From Thermogemmatispora onikobensis (GTDB lineage Bacteria; Chloroflexota; Ktedonobacteria; Ktedonobacterales; Ktedonobacteraceae): 64,000 bases of DNA. The position numbers and the translations under genes were made by a program. Below, piece after piece: positions 1-8,201 of the stretch (positions are counted from its first letter, which is position 1; each line of letters begins with the position of its first letter). The stretch is from contig NZ_BDGT01000019.1 in the NCBI RefSeq assembly GCF_001748285.1, forward strand, positions 1-64,000, in the 5' to 3' direction. The notes beneath the pieces were generated by a model that did no database searches, had not been told where the DNA came from, and worked only from the letters and a program-made list of their open reading frames with translations.

Positions 1-2559
1 CGGCGCCAGGGGACCATCCTCCAGCAGGCGCTCACAGGCGGCCTTTTCATCAAGATAGCAGGGAGCGCCCAACAAACGGGCTACGGCCTGAGCCTCGCTC
101 ACCGCCCACGGCAGGCGTCCGCGATCGGAGAGGCCCAGCACCAGTGCCTGGCGCAATGCCTGACGGCTGGTCCTCCGGCGCTGACCGCGGCGTCGGCAGA
201 CCTCCAGCAGTTCCAGCGACGGCAGATATGAGACCGCCACCCGCTCTACCAGGAACTGCACACCGTCGAAAAGGCAGTGGAACGGCAGATAGTGCAGCAG
301 GCCATAGGGAACCACCAGCAGGCGCTCACAGGAGTAGAGGGCCGGAAGCACCGGATCTAGCAGGAGATGATAGAGCTTTTGCAATAGGCCCAGACAGTTC
401 TCTTGTAGCTCCTCCAGCTCGGGGATCGCCTGCTCAACAGGGCCCGCCGCCGCCTGTCCTGCCAGATCGAGGTTCAGGCGCCAGAGCGCATAGAGGCGCT
501 CTAGCTCAGCCAAGGCTCCGCGCAGGCGGCGCCAGCGCAAGTGGCCCTCCGCCAGCGAAAAGACATAGAGATCCTCCCCAGCCAGATAGTACTCCAGCAC
601 CACGGTACGCGGTTCCAGGGCACCTTGCAGCTCCGCCAGGCGCGCCAGCCAACCTTCCTCCGCCTTTTCCGCCGTCCGTGAGGGCCGTGTGCTGCCCACG
701 GCTGGCAGCCCGAGCTGTTCCAGCAAACGCTCGATCTGTCGCTCGCGCCGGCGCATCTCCTGACGAGCGTGCGCCGGGTCCAGCGCGCGCAGGCGCATAA
801 TAGCAGTATCGCTCAGATCAATCGCCTGCTCAGTTCCATAGACAAGCGAACTGAACCAGGCCTGCTCTTCACGCAGGCGCGCCAGCTCTTCCAGCAGCGC
901 CTCCACCTCTGGCTGCCCCGACCGCTCGACGTGGACCCGAATCTCAACTGTATTGCGCAGATAGTCGCCGAGCACCCGCGACTTGGCCCGCTCGACGTAG
1001 CCCAAAGCCTGGGCCCCCTCTCCACGGCGCAAGGCCAGGCGGACCGCTCTCTCATAAAGCGTTCGCTTATCTTCCAGAAAGCTGGCGCGCGCATCAAAGA
1101 CCAGGCGCCCCTGAATCTCTTCGATCCCCCGAACCGCCCGCGCATAGGCCCGAGCAGCCTCATCCAGGGCTCCGCGTCGTTCCGCCAGCTGACCGCGTAA
1201 ATCTTCACAGCGATAGACCAGCTCCAGCAGACCCTGCTCGTCTGCCATCCTCAGCGCCTGAGCGCAGAGGGAATCAGCCAATGCCTCGTCGCCGCGGCTC
1301 ATGGCAATCTGGGCCTGCAACAAGAGGGCCCGCGCCAACTGGGGCAAGGCCGCCTGTCTGGAGAAGGCCGTCGCTGCCAGGCGCACCGCTGCCAGGCTCT
1401 CCTCCAGCCGTCCGCTGGCAAACAAGAGTTCCGCCTGCAAGAGTGCCAGCGAGGCCGCCGGCACCTCCAGGCCACTAGCCTCCAAGAGCGTGCGCGCCTG
1501 CGCACAGAGAGTTTCCGCACGCAGCAGCTCCTGCATTGCCAGCGCCGCCTGTGCCTGCCACATCAAAGCCAGCGCCAGGTGATGGCGCCCACGACCGCCA
1601 GGAACCGTGCGGAAAAAAACAGCCGCCTTCTCCGCCAGCTCAGCCGCCTCCTGAACCCGATTCAGGCGGAGCAGGCAATAACAGGTCTCGCAGGCCACCT
1701 CAGCGGCAGCCAGCTCCAGCCCATGCCGCAGAAAAGTCGCCCGACTGCGCTCAAAGAGGGCAAGCGCGCGACTAAAATGGCCCTGAGCCGCATAGATCTG
1801 GGCCATATTCAGCTCCTGACGCGCGACCGCCAGCTCCTGACCGCGATAGGTGGCGAAGACGGCCCGGGCCTGCTCATGCAGCGCCAGGGCCTGGCGGAGC
1901 TGCCCCAGAGCGGCCAGCGTCACCGCCTTATTGGCCCAGGCACGAGCCAGAGGCAACTCGACCCCCTCACCGTGACGGCGATAGGCCTCGATGGCCCGTT
2001 CAAAAAGACCAAGGGCCTGGTCGTAGTGACCAAGCTCATAGTGGACGATGGCCGCAGTGGCATCCATCTGACCAACTCGCAACCAATTGCCCTGCCGAAG
2101 AAAGATCGCTCGCGCCGCCGCTGCGTCCTGCAGGGCCTCCTGGAAGCGGCCCAGCTGGAGACAGACTGCAATCCGTCCACTGCGCGTGCGTGCCCAGCCG
2201 AGCTGATCGTTGCAGACCAGAAATTCGGCTCCAGCTGCATCGAAATTCCTCAGCGCCTCCTCATCACGTTCCAGGCGCCGCAGGGCCTCGGCTCGGGTCA
2301 GCAAGCCAAGCCCCCGATAGTCGCGCCTCCCCGTGCATTCACCAATCAGCAGCAGATGAGCAGCCAGGCGCAATGAAAGCTGCGGATCATCATGCCAGCG
2401 TCGGTCGGCCTCCCGCTTCAGCCACATCACCAGACGACCCAGGGCTTCCGGGTCCAGCGAGGGAAGCCCCTCCCTCAGCAAGCGCTGGCCCTCTTTCTCG
2501 TCCGCCCTCAAGAGCAGCTCAGCGAGCAGTTCCCAGTGTGCCATCACAGAACGTCCCAT
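1..2559 (-). CDS. TPR-CHAT domain protein (caspase-like protease), 3' end missing
   Basis: The minus-strand frame is open for 853 codons from ATG 2559 (second ATG 2544; an in-frame TGA lies 21 nt upstream) to the window edge, so the C-terminus is missing. The N-terminal and middle parts are helical with TPR-like repeats such as LGHYDQALGLFERAIEAYRR and LGQLRQALALHEQARAVF. Around residue 520 comes ERAKSRVLGDYL, typical just before CHAT domains. The CHAT fold begins near residue 650 (VVLEYYLAGEDLYVFSL) and continues with VVPYGLLHYLPFHCLFDG and LVERVAVSYLPSLELL. The catalytic His and Cys of CHAT proteases normally lie further downstream, so they cannot be checked. CHAT domains are caspase-fold cysteine proteases in bacterial signalling and immunity. 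It follows a sigma factor and a zinc-finger protein on the same strand, which suggests a signalling cascade. Family is sure; substrate is unknown. Confidence 0.88.
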   Translation of the reverse strand, partial: MGRSVMAHWELLAELLLRADEKEGQRLLREGLPSLDPEALGRLVMWLKREADRRWHDDPQLSLRLAAHLLLIGECTGRRDYRGLGLLTRAEALRRLERDEEALRNFDAAGAEFLVCNDQLGWARTRSGRIAVCLQLGRFQEALQDAAAARAIFLRQGNWLRVGQMDATAAIVHYELGHYDQALGLFERAIEAYRRHGEGVELPLARAWANKAVTLAALGQLRQALALHEQARAVFATYRGQELAVARQELNMAQIYAAQGHFSRALALFERSRATFLRHGLELAAAEVACETCYCLLRLNRVQEAAELAEKAAVFFRTVPGGRGRHHLALALMWQAQAALAMQELLRAETLCAQARTLLEASGLEVPAASLALLQAELLFASGRLEESLAAVRLAATAFSRQAALPQLARALLLQAQIAMSRGDEALADSLCAQALRMADEQGLLELVYRCEDLRGQLAERRGALDEAARAYARAVRGIEEIQGRLVFDARASFLEDKRTLYERAVRLALRRGEGAQALGYVERAKSRVLGDYLRNTVEIRVHVERSGQPEVEALLEELARLREEQAWFSSLVYGTEQAIDLSDTAIMRLRALDPAHARQEMRRRERQIERLLEQLGLPAVGSTRPSRTAEKAEEGWLARLAELQGALEPRTVVLEYYLAGEDLYVFSLAEGHLRWRRLRGALAELERLYALWRLNLDLAGQAAAGPVEQAIPELEELQENCLGLLQKLYHLLLDPVLPALYSCERLLVVPYGLLHYLPFHCLFDGVQFLVERVAVSYLPSLELLEVCRRRGQRRRTSRQALRQALVLGLSDRGRLPWAVSEAQAVARLLGAPCYLDEKAACERLLEDGPLAP

Positions 2560-2718
2560 TCTTGGACCAGGCCGATCTCAATCATCAAGGCTCACAGTGA
2601 GCAAAACAACAGAAGGAAGAAATGAAAGAAACCCAAGATAGATGAGAGGGGGAAAGGTTAATAGCGAGCCCGAGCCAACGCCCCCCTTTCATCCTCTCCT
2701 TCATTCAGTCAGCCAGAT

Positions 2719-2732
2719 TCCAAACGTTTGGA
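2719..2732. promoter_or_regulatory. 14-bp perfect palindrome upstream of the CHAT gene
   Basis: TCCAAACGTTTGGA is a perfect palindrome in the 277-nt gap between the zinc-finger protein and the TPR-CHAT gene. It lies about 160 nt upstream of the CHAT start. It could be an operator or part of a transcript hairpin. No clear -35/-10 pair was recognised beside it. Confidence 0.35.
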
Positions 2733-2836
2733 GGGCCAGAAAATCACGCAGCAGGAGCCAGGGGAAGCGAAAGGAGAGAGGTCGCTGAGCAAAGGCCGCC
2801 GACAGAAGCAGGTGGTGGAGAGCGAGCACGACCACG

Positions 2837-3775
2837 CTACTCTGGGGCTGCGAGCTGCAGCGACTCAATGACCACGATGCCTTCTGGGAACTGCAATTCG
2901 AGAGTATAGGTCTCCGGGGCCAGAGAGGAGAAGAGGAAATTGCCCAACTCATCGATTCTACCAGAGCGCACAGCTCCCGAAGCGGCGGTCAGGCGCACCG
3001 GTGTCCCCTGGAGGGCCTCCAGAGCCATGCCCTTGCGCGTCACAAAGCCGATCAGCTCCAGGCCATCCTGGCGCGAAGAGCCGTGTTCTACATGGAGAGA
3101 AATGCTAAAATCCTCAGCGCTATAGCGCCGCGGCCAGAGGGTCCCAGCCTGTTCGGCCTGGGCCAGGTCGCGCTGGTAGGCCAGGCGCGGCTGAGGAGCC
3201 AGCAAGGTAGCCACAATGCGGCGCACGCCGGCAGCCATCTGCTCGCCCAGCGATGGGCGGCCCGTGCGAGCGGAGGCCAGGGGATGGGTTTGAGGAGAAG
3301 GGCCATCATCCAGGGGCCAGGAAGAAGGCCAGGGCAGCGCCTCCTCCATCTCAGTCTCAGCTGGCGTCTCTTCTTCCTGCTCCAGAGCCAGCGAGGCAGC
3401 CAGCTCCAATTCGGCGAGGTCCAGCTCAGAGAGTGGGGAAGCCTCCGCCAGCCGAGTCTCGGAGGCCAGAAAATGGGAGAGGACCGCCAGCTCCGCCGCA
3501 CAATGCTGGCAAGTGGCCAGATGGAAACGCACCGCCACAGCGACCTCCTTGTTGAGCAGGCCGAGATAATACTCGCCGAGCACCTGAGCCGGGGGACAAT
3601 CCCAACGATAGAGCGACTGAAGCAAAGTTAACTCAAGGCGGCGATAGCTCTCCACCCGGGTTGCACAGGTGGGGCAAGTAGCCAGGTGCTCCAGCACAGC
3701 AGGTCGCACCTCCTCGCCGGCCAGATAGGCAAGCATCTCTTCGTCGCTGATAGCACCCCGTTGACGACATTCCAT
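2837..3775 (-). CDS. Zinc-finger (HC2-type) putative anti-sigma protein with C-terminal beta-sandwich
   Basis: 312 aa from ATG 3775, chosen because AGAGGA lies 7 nt upstream; the frame stays open to GTG 4036 but that part is low-complexity and has no convincing RBS. Near residues 28-35 there is HLATCPTC and near 85-92 HLATCQHC: two HxxxCxxC motifs like those of ZAS anti-sigma factors. An acidic, Pro-rich linker follows (about 110-180), then a C-terminal domain resembling carboxypeptidase-regulatory-like beta-sandwiches (GTPVRLTAASG, GRIDELGNFLFSSLAPETYTLEL). No membrane segment is visible, so it is probably cytosolic. It lies between an ECF-like sigma gene and a CHAT protease gene. Binding the sigma factor and being cleaved by the protease is an inference from context; no sequence feature proves it. 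Confidence 0.78.
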   Translation of the reverse strand: MECRQRGAISDEEMLAYLAGEEVRPAVLEHLATCPTCATRVESYRRLELTLLQSLYRWDCPPAQVLGEYYLGLLNKEVAVAVRFHLATCQHCAAELAVLSHFLASETRLAEASPLSELDLAELELAASLALEQEEETPAETEMEEALPWPSSWPLDDGPSPQTHPLASARTGRPSLGEQMAAGVRRIVATLLAPQPRLAYQRDLAQAEQAGTLWPRRYSAEDFSISLHVEHGSSRQDGLELIGFVTRKGMALEALQGTPVRLTAASGAVRSGRIDELGNFLFSSLAPETYTLELQFPEGIVVIESLQLAAPE

Positions 3776-4246
3776 GAGCGTTTCCTCTGACTGAACTGGA
3801 TAAGACTGACTGGCAGCGGCATCACCCAGCTCTCCTGACCGAGAGCTCCGCACCTCCACCCAGGCCCTCAGCTCACAGGAGCAGCGAGACCGAAGCAGCC
3901 ATCCGCTTTCTTTCTTTCTTTCTTTCTTTCCTGCTTCTTCCCTCAATCTGGTTTGAGCAACCAGCACAGAACCGACCGGCGTCAGAAGTTGGGAGGTAGG
4001 CCGTCTGCCTGTCTGCTTTCCTGTCTTCACCACCAATAAACGGCTACCCTTGCGATTTTAACGCCTTTGGCAGCTGCCTGCAAGAGCAAGGCAGGGAAGT
4101 TGTTCCTCACTCCGCGAGTCCCTCGGGGCCCCGCTGCGCTCACTGTATCTCACCGCGCCTCACCAGGCACCTCGTCGACCTTCGCAGGCACTAGCGTCTG
4201 CCTGTGAACGGCAAGAGTGAAGGAAGAGGGGCCAGGCTAACCGGCG
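3776..4246. other. Intergenic leader between sigma and zinc-finger genes
   Basis: 471 nt without a supported gene. It contains the (TTTC)6 tract and, on the minus strand, an 87-codon in-frame upstream extension of the zinc-finger protein (GTG 4036) that I do not accept as coding. No clear promoter was recognised, so the zinc-finger gene may be read through from the sigma gene. Confidence 0.5.
3907..3930. repeat. (TTTC)6 tetranucleotide microsatellite
   Basis: Six exact TTTC units (GAAA on the transcribed minus strand), preceded by a C. The tract lies about 130 nt upstream of the chosen ATG of the zinc-finger protein, inside the possible upstream extension. A change in unit number would shift that upstream frame, or alter leader length. 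Confidence 0.9.
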
Positions 4247-5038
4247 CTAACCCTGGCTGCCCTTCATGAGAGCCTGCAAGCGGCGATTGCGACGGAGGCG
4301 ATCGAGCATATTGCGCTTCAGGCGATAGACATCGTTCACCGAAGGGAAGAGATGCTGAAAGCGCAGACAGATCTCTGAAGGTTTCAAGCCCTGAACATAG
4401 GCCAGATAGATCAGCATGCGCTCCTCCTCGCTATGCAACTCTTCCAGGATCACCTGCCAGAGATCCTGAGCCGAGAGCTGAGCCACCACCTCCTCGGCGG
4501 GATCGGCGACCGCCGGCTCGTGCTCCAGAGCCTCCAGCGTCTGCTCAAGCTGCTGGAGCTGTTGCGCACGCCCCTCATCGGTCACCACACTGTGCACACA
4601 CATCTTAAGATACTTCAAGAGAGCGGCCAGGGTCTCGAACTGCTGGACACGGCTCGGAGTCAGTGCCTGGGCAAACTTCGCAAAGACCAGATTCACCAGC
4701 GACTGGCCCCCATCATGCACCAGCAAAGGGGAGGCTGCCGGATGCTGATGTACCCAACTCAAGACCAGGGGGGCATACTGCTGATAGAGGCAGGCCCAGG
4801 CCTCTTCATCGCGCAGCATCAAGGCCCGACGGAACAGCTCCAGACAGTAGCGATCGTCGGCGCGCTTCTGCTTCAGAAAGCGGCTCGTCTCCTCGGCACA
4901 GGCTCGCGCCAGAGCGGGAACCGACCATTGCCCCAAAGGTAACAGGCGCTCATCCGCCTCTGGCCGGGCCGCAGCGCCGCTCGTGACCTCCGGTTGCGAG
5001 CCGATCTCGCCATGAGAAGAAGAGCCGGGAGACTCCAT
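4247..5038 (-). CDS. ECF-like sigma-70 family RNA polymerase sigma factor
   Basis: 263 aa. The first ~50 residues are a low-complexity extension. Residues about 60-130 look like sigma region 2 (LELFRRALMLRDEEAWACLYQQY). A variable linker follows, and residues about 185-255 form a region-4-like HTH (EERMLIYLAYVQGLKPSEIC, then DVYRLKRNMLDRLRRNRRL). It is longer than a typical 180-200-aa ECF factor. The start has AGGGAGGAG about 11 nt upstream, and a consensus-like promoter lies at 5133-5161. It is the first gene of a minus-strand series with a zinc-finger protein and a TPR-CHAT protease. It likely directs RNA polymerase to an unknown regulon under control of its neighbours. Confidence 0.8.
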   Translation of the reverse strand: MESPGSSSHGEIGSQPEVTSGAAARPEADERLLPLGQWSVPALARACAEETSRFLKQKRADDRYCLELFRRALMLRDEEAWACLYQQYAPLVLSWVHQHPAASPLLVHDGGQSLVNLVFAKFAQALTPSRVQQFETLAALLKYLKMCVHSVVTDEGRAQQLQQLEQTLEALEHEPAVADPAEEVVAQLSAQDLWQVILEELHSEEERMLIYLAYVQGLKPSEICLRFQHLFPSVNDVYRLKRNMLDRLRRNRRLQALMKGSQG

Positions 5039-5132
5039 AAGCAGACGCTCCTCCCTGAGTGCAGGCCGTAGTGAGCGCTCACCAGCCCCAACCAGCTACC
5101 AAGCCTGGCTGGCTGCGTGCAAACGCTCTTGC

Positions 5133-5161
5133 AGTATAGCATCAGCCGCGGCGGCTGGCAA
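5133..5161 (-). promoter_or_regulatory. Sigma-70-type promoter of the sigma/zinc-finger/CHAT cluster
   Basis: On the minus strand TTGCCA (5161-5156), a 17-nt spacer, then TATACT (5138-5133). Transcription would start near 5126, giving an 88-nt leader to the sigma ATG. It resembles the housekeeping consensus rather than an ECF-type promoter, so simple autoregulation is not indicated. Confidence 0.65.
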
Positions 5162-5515
5162 GCCCGAGCTGCTCCCTCCTGCCCGCCAGTCTGCGGGCAT
5201 CCGTACTACCCGTACGCCTCTCTACCCCCCCCCAGCGGCCCGCCTCCTGTCCTCTCTTGTCCCTCTTGTTTCTCTATACCAATTCAGTACCTTCAAGACT
5301 GACCTGGCCTTCCCCGAAATACCAACCATGCAGATTTTATCACAGCAGGCACCTGGAACAGAAACAGCCCCTGACGTGCTAAGAAAGATATCCCAGAAGA
5401 TGCGCCGGGGATGGTACATTTACCTTGCCTATGCTATCATAGATTGACGGTTGCTGCCGACATTCGTCTCAACGGGGAGCGGAGAGCGGCCATCATCGGG
5501 CAGAGCGAGGCACCC
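5162..5515. other. Divergent intergenic region
   Basis: 354 nt between the sigma-factor promoter and the DUF4388 gene. It has a C9 run near 5225 and a more AT-rich stretch around 5310-5450 that probably holds the rightward promoter of the DUF4388 gene, but no good -35/-10 pair was assigned. The frame of the DUF4388 protein is open back to ATG 5411. Confidence 0.4.
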
Positions 5516-6235
5516 ATGCCACAGCAACGACAGACAGTCACTAATCGGCTCGCCGACGTGATCGAGGTCGTTCAGTTAGGACGTAAGACGGGCCTGCTGA
5601 CGGTCGAGCGTGGGGAAGGCACAGCATTGGAAGAGGGTGCCATCACTTTTGTGCATGGACAGCCTGTGCAGGCACGACTCGGGCCACATAGCGGCGTCGA
5701 AGCCCTCAGACGCTTGAAGCTCTGGGGTCCTTGTCGCTTTGCTTTCGTACCTTTCAGCCCTCCTTCATCCCCACTCCCACCTTTGCTCGATGGGCACGCT
5801 ACTCCCGGCTCACTGCCGGCTCTCCCGCAGCGCCAGGGGACCGATCCGCGCTTGCGCCGGATGCCCGCTTCCCCACCTTCAGGCCCGCTCGGCTCGCTGC
5901 CCTTTCCCAAAACGGGCACAGGCCCTGCTACGGGCCCACGGGCAACCCCTCCGCTGCCCCCGCGCCAGACCGAGCCTAGCCCGGACAGGTGGGTGCCCCT
6001 GCCCGGCAGCGGGATGTTCTCCCGCGCCCCAAGCCGCGTGCCGCTCTACGGCGACGCCTTGCAGCGCCTGGAACAGCTCGGCTTCTCACGTGCCCATCGC
6101 CGGCTCTACTTGCTGATCGATGGCACCCGCACACCCGCCGAGCTGGCCCGCCTGATGGGCCGCAGCGAGGATGAAGTCCTGCGCCTGCTCGCCGATCTGG
6201 AGCATGCCGGCTTCGTGGCCCCTTCTTCGTCGTAA
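5516..6235 (+). CDS. DUF4388 domain protein with C-terminal winged-helix-like domain
   Basis: 239 aa from ATG 5516 with GCGAGGCA upstream; an upstream in-frame ATG (5411) is possible but less likely. Residues about 8-90 match the DUF4388 (PATAN-like) pattern: NRLADVIEVVQLGRKTGLLTV, EEGAITFVHGQPVQARLG and a Phe-rich end. A Pro/Gly/Ser-rich linker of about 80 residues follows. The C-terminus (LLIDGTRTPAELARLMGRSE ... LLADLEHAGFV) looks like a small winged helix. DUF4388 proteins occur in bacterial signalling networks, with no fixed biochemical activity. It lies upstream of a Cache sensor protein on the same strand, so a linked signalling role is possible. Confidence 0.75.
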   Translation: MPQQRQTVTNRLADVIEVVQLGRKTGLLTVERGEGTALEEGAITFVHGQPVQARLGPHSGVEALRRLKLWGPCRFAFVPFSPPSSPLPPLLDGHATPGSLPALPQRQGTDPRLRRMPASPPSGPLGSLPFPKTGTGPATGPRATPPLPPRQTEPSPDRWVPLPGSGMFSRAPSRVPLYGDALQRLEQLGFSRAHRRLYLLIDGTRTPAELARLMGRSEDEVLRLLADLEHAGFVAPSSS

Positions 6236-6553
6236 TTCATTCATTCAAGGATGAATACCTGTTAATAATAAATAATAGGCATCTTTTTCGACAAGAGAGA
6301 GGATCTGGCGCCCAACAAGCGCCAACCCTGGCCTCCCTCCCTCGGCCCAGCCTGGCAGCCAGACCTTGCTTCGCCAGTCGCAACGCCAGGGACCTTGTGT
6401 AATAGCTCGCCTCCGCCTGGACCGGCGGAGGTCGAGGCCGCGACAGGCCAGGTCTCTTCATCCAGTAGGACGCTGCCAGCATCAGTATGTCAGTGCCAGT
6501 AGACCGGGGCGCCGCTGGCCGCCCCCTGGATACCAAAGGACGGGTTTTCTCCC
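6236..6553. other. Intergenic region with GC-rich hairpin
   Basis: 318 nt between the DUF4388 and Cache genes. It starts with an AT-rich stretch (6240-6285) and contains a perfect 8-bp inverted repeat, CCTCCGCC (6410-6417) and GGCGGAGG (6424-6431), with a 6-nt loop and no following T-run. No gene is supported. Confidence 0.55.
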
Positions 6554-8071
6554 ATGCGTGATCAAGCGATATCGTCATATCGCCGGCGGGGCCTCTCCCT
6601 GACCGCGCGCGTCTCTTTGCTCCTGGTTTTTGTCGCCATCGTTCCGCTGCTCATCACCATCGTCGTCAGCCAGTTCATCTCTCTTCCTGCGCTGACTACG
6701 CAGGCCCGCACCTCTCTGGATACCGATTCCAGCGAGCGCGTGCAGCTGATCAGTAACTACCTGAATGAACGCCTGCTTGATGCCGAGACCCTCGTCCAGG
6801 TCCCCTCGGTGATCCAGTTCTTGCTCGCTCCTCCCGCCCAGCGCGAAGATCCGAACTTCAGCGTTCATTCACTCTACGCTCTCCAGGCGGGAATCAATCG
6901 CGATAACCGCTATGTGCTTTGGTGTCTCTTTGATGCTCAAGGCCACCTGGTACAGTACTGGCCGACGAACGTCCATCCGCAGAACCGCGGCCAGTCCCTC
7001 GTGCCTCTCCCCTACCTGCGGCGCGTCGACGCCAACCAGCTCTTTATCTCCGGCGTCTACTACGACAGCGCCCACAATAAGGCTTCGGTCGATATTTACG
7101 CTCCCATCACCTATCAGAAGCATGTGATCGGTTTTCTACGCGCTTCGTTGAATATCGATTTTATCTGGGACACGGTCAACAGTGAGACCGGCGCCAATGG
7201 GCCGGGCAGCTATGCTTTCTTGCTCGACGAGCGCGGGGTGCGCATCGCTGATCCCAATCCCGCACGCCGCTTCAAGGCTGTGGCCCCTCTCGCGGCCCAA
7301 GAGATGCAGGATATCAAGACTGAGGGCCTCTATGGCCTGCAGGGCGATCAGGACAGCCTGCCGCTGCTGGCCGACAGCACGCTGGCCCAGTCGCTGCATA
7401 GTAGCCAGACCTCTTCTTCCTTCGAGGCTACTCCTGCCAGCGAGCACGAGCCGTACGAGATTCTGCGCCACAAGATGACGGTTGTTCCCTGGACCTACTA
7501 TGTGCTGAGCCCGGTCAGCACGGTGACGGCAGTGGTGAATAACCAGATGGTGAGCACTATTGTGATCGCGGCGGCCATGCTCTTGCTGGCCTCCTTTGTT
7601 GGCCTCTGGCTCGGACAGCGCATCACGCAGCCGATTCTGCGCTCGGTTGACCACCTGCGCCGCAGCAGTGAGTCGCTGCAAACGCTGGCGGCCAAGCAGC
7701 AGAGTTCGTCGAGCGAACAGCAGTGGGTGATCGATTCCGCCCAGGTGGGTCTGCAATCGGTGCAGTATTATACGGATGCGAGCAATGTGGCCGCACGTCA
7801 GTTGACCTCAATGGTGACGGAGCTGCTCCAGCGCTGGCCTCAGCTTGATGCTCGCACGGCCCAGCGAGCCTTGCAGGAGATGGCTACTACGGCGCGCTAT
7901 ATTGAGCAGGCCATCCAGTATCAGGAGACGAGCAACCAGAAGCTGGCAACGGCGATTAAGGTGACAACGCAGGTGAGCGAGCAGCTCGCGGCAGGCGCGA
8001 CGTCGGCGACGAGCGCCGCCGAGCAGCTGGAGCAGGTGGTGCGCCAGCTCCGCCGCGTGGTTGGCCGCTAG
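6554..8071 (+). CDS. Membrane sensor protein with Cache domain, HAMP-like region and C-terminal coiled coil
   Basis: 505 aa. A membrane segment lies at about 20-42 (VSLLLVFVAIVPLLITIVV). An extracytoplasmic region of about 290 residues follows with dCache-like features (YALQAGINRDNRYVLWCLFDAQG, FISGVYYDSAHNKASVDIYAPI, IGFLRASLNIDFIWDTV, SYAFLLDERGVRIADP). A second membrane segment (TIVIAAAMLLLASFVGLWLG, about 335-355) leads to a HAMP-like stretch (ITQPILRSVDHLRRSS) and a Gln/Ala/Ser-rich coiled coil to the end. This matches chemoreceptor or sensor topology, but the conserved chemoreceptor hairpin tip, a kinase domain and a cyclase domain are all absent. The output partner is unknown. Confidence 0.75.
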   Translation: MRDQAISSYRRRGLSLTARVSLLLVFVAIVPLLITIVVSQFISLPALTTQARTSLDTDSSERVQLISNYLNERLLDAETLVQVPSVIQFLLAPPAQREDPNFSVHSLYALQAGINRDNRYVLWCLFDAQGHLVQYWPTNVHPQNRGQSLVPLPYLRRVDANQLFISGVYYDSAHNKASVDIYAPITYQKHVIGFLRASLNIDFIWDTVNSETGANGPGSYAFLLDERGVRIADPNPARRFKAVAPLAAQEMQDIKTEGLYGLQGDQDSLPLLADSTLAQSLHSSQTSSSFEATPASEHEPYEILRHKMTVVPWTYYVLSPVSTVTAVVNNQMVSTIVIAAAMLLLASFVGLWLGQRITQPILRSVDHLRRSSESLQTLAAKQQSSSSEQQWVIDSAQVGLQSVQYYTDASNVAARQLTSMVTELLQRWPQLDARTAQRALQEMATTARYIEQAIQYQETSNQKLATAIKVTTQVSEQLAAGATSATSAAEQLEQVVRQLRRVVGR

Positions 8072-8201
8072 CTGCCCGCGCTTTCTTCTTGGAGTTCGCA
8101 GGGCAATAGCTCAACGAGAGAGCAGTGGCAGGACGGTGCCGCGTCCGCGCGCGCATCGTCCTGTCGTTTTGTGAGCGCATGACGATGGAGGGTGTGGAAT
8201 C

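Noticed and set aside
1579-2376. Long plus-strand open frames opposite the TPR-CHAT gene
   Set aside because: They are GC-rich antisense frames without recognisable domains; the minus-strand frame is continuous and matches TPR and CHAT motifs.
2701-2952. 83-codon minus-strand frame between the zinc-finger and CHAT genes
   Set aside because: It overlaps the 3' end of the zinc-finger gene in another frame, and has no family features.
3776-4036. N-terminal extension of the zinc-finger protein to GTG 4036
   Set aside because: Low-complexity Arg/Lys/Glu-rich text over a microsatellite, and ATG 3775 has a proper ribosome binding site.
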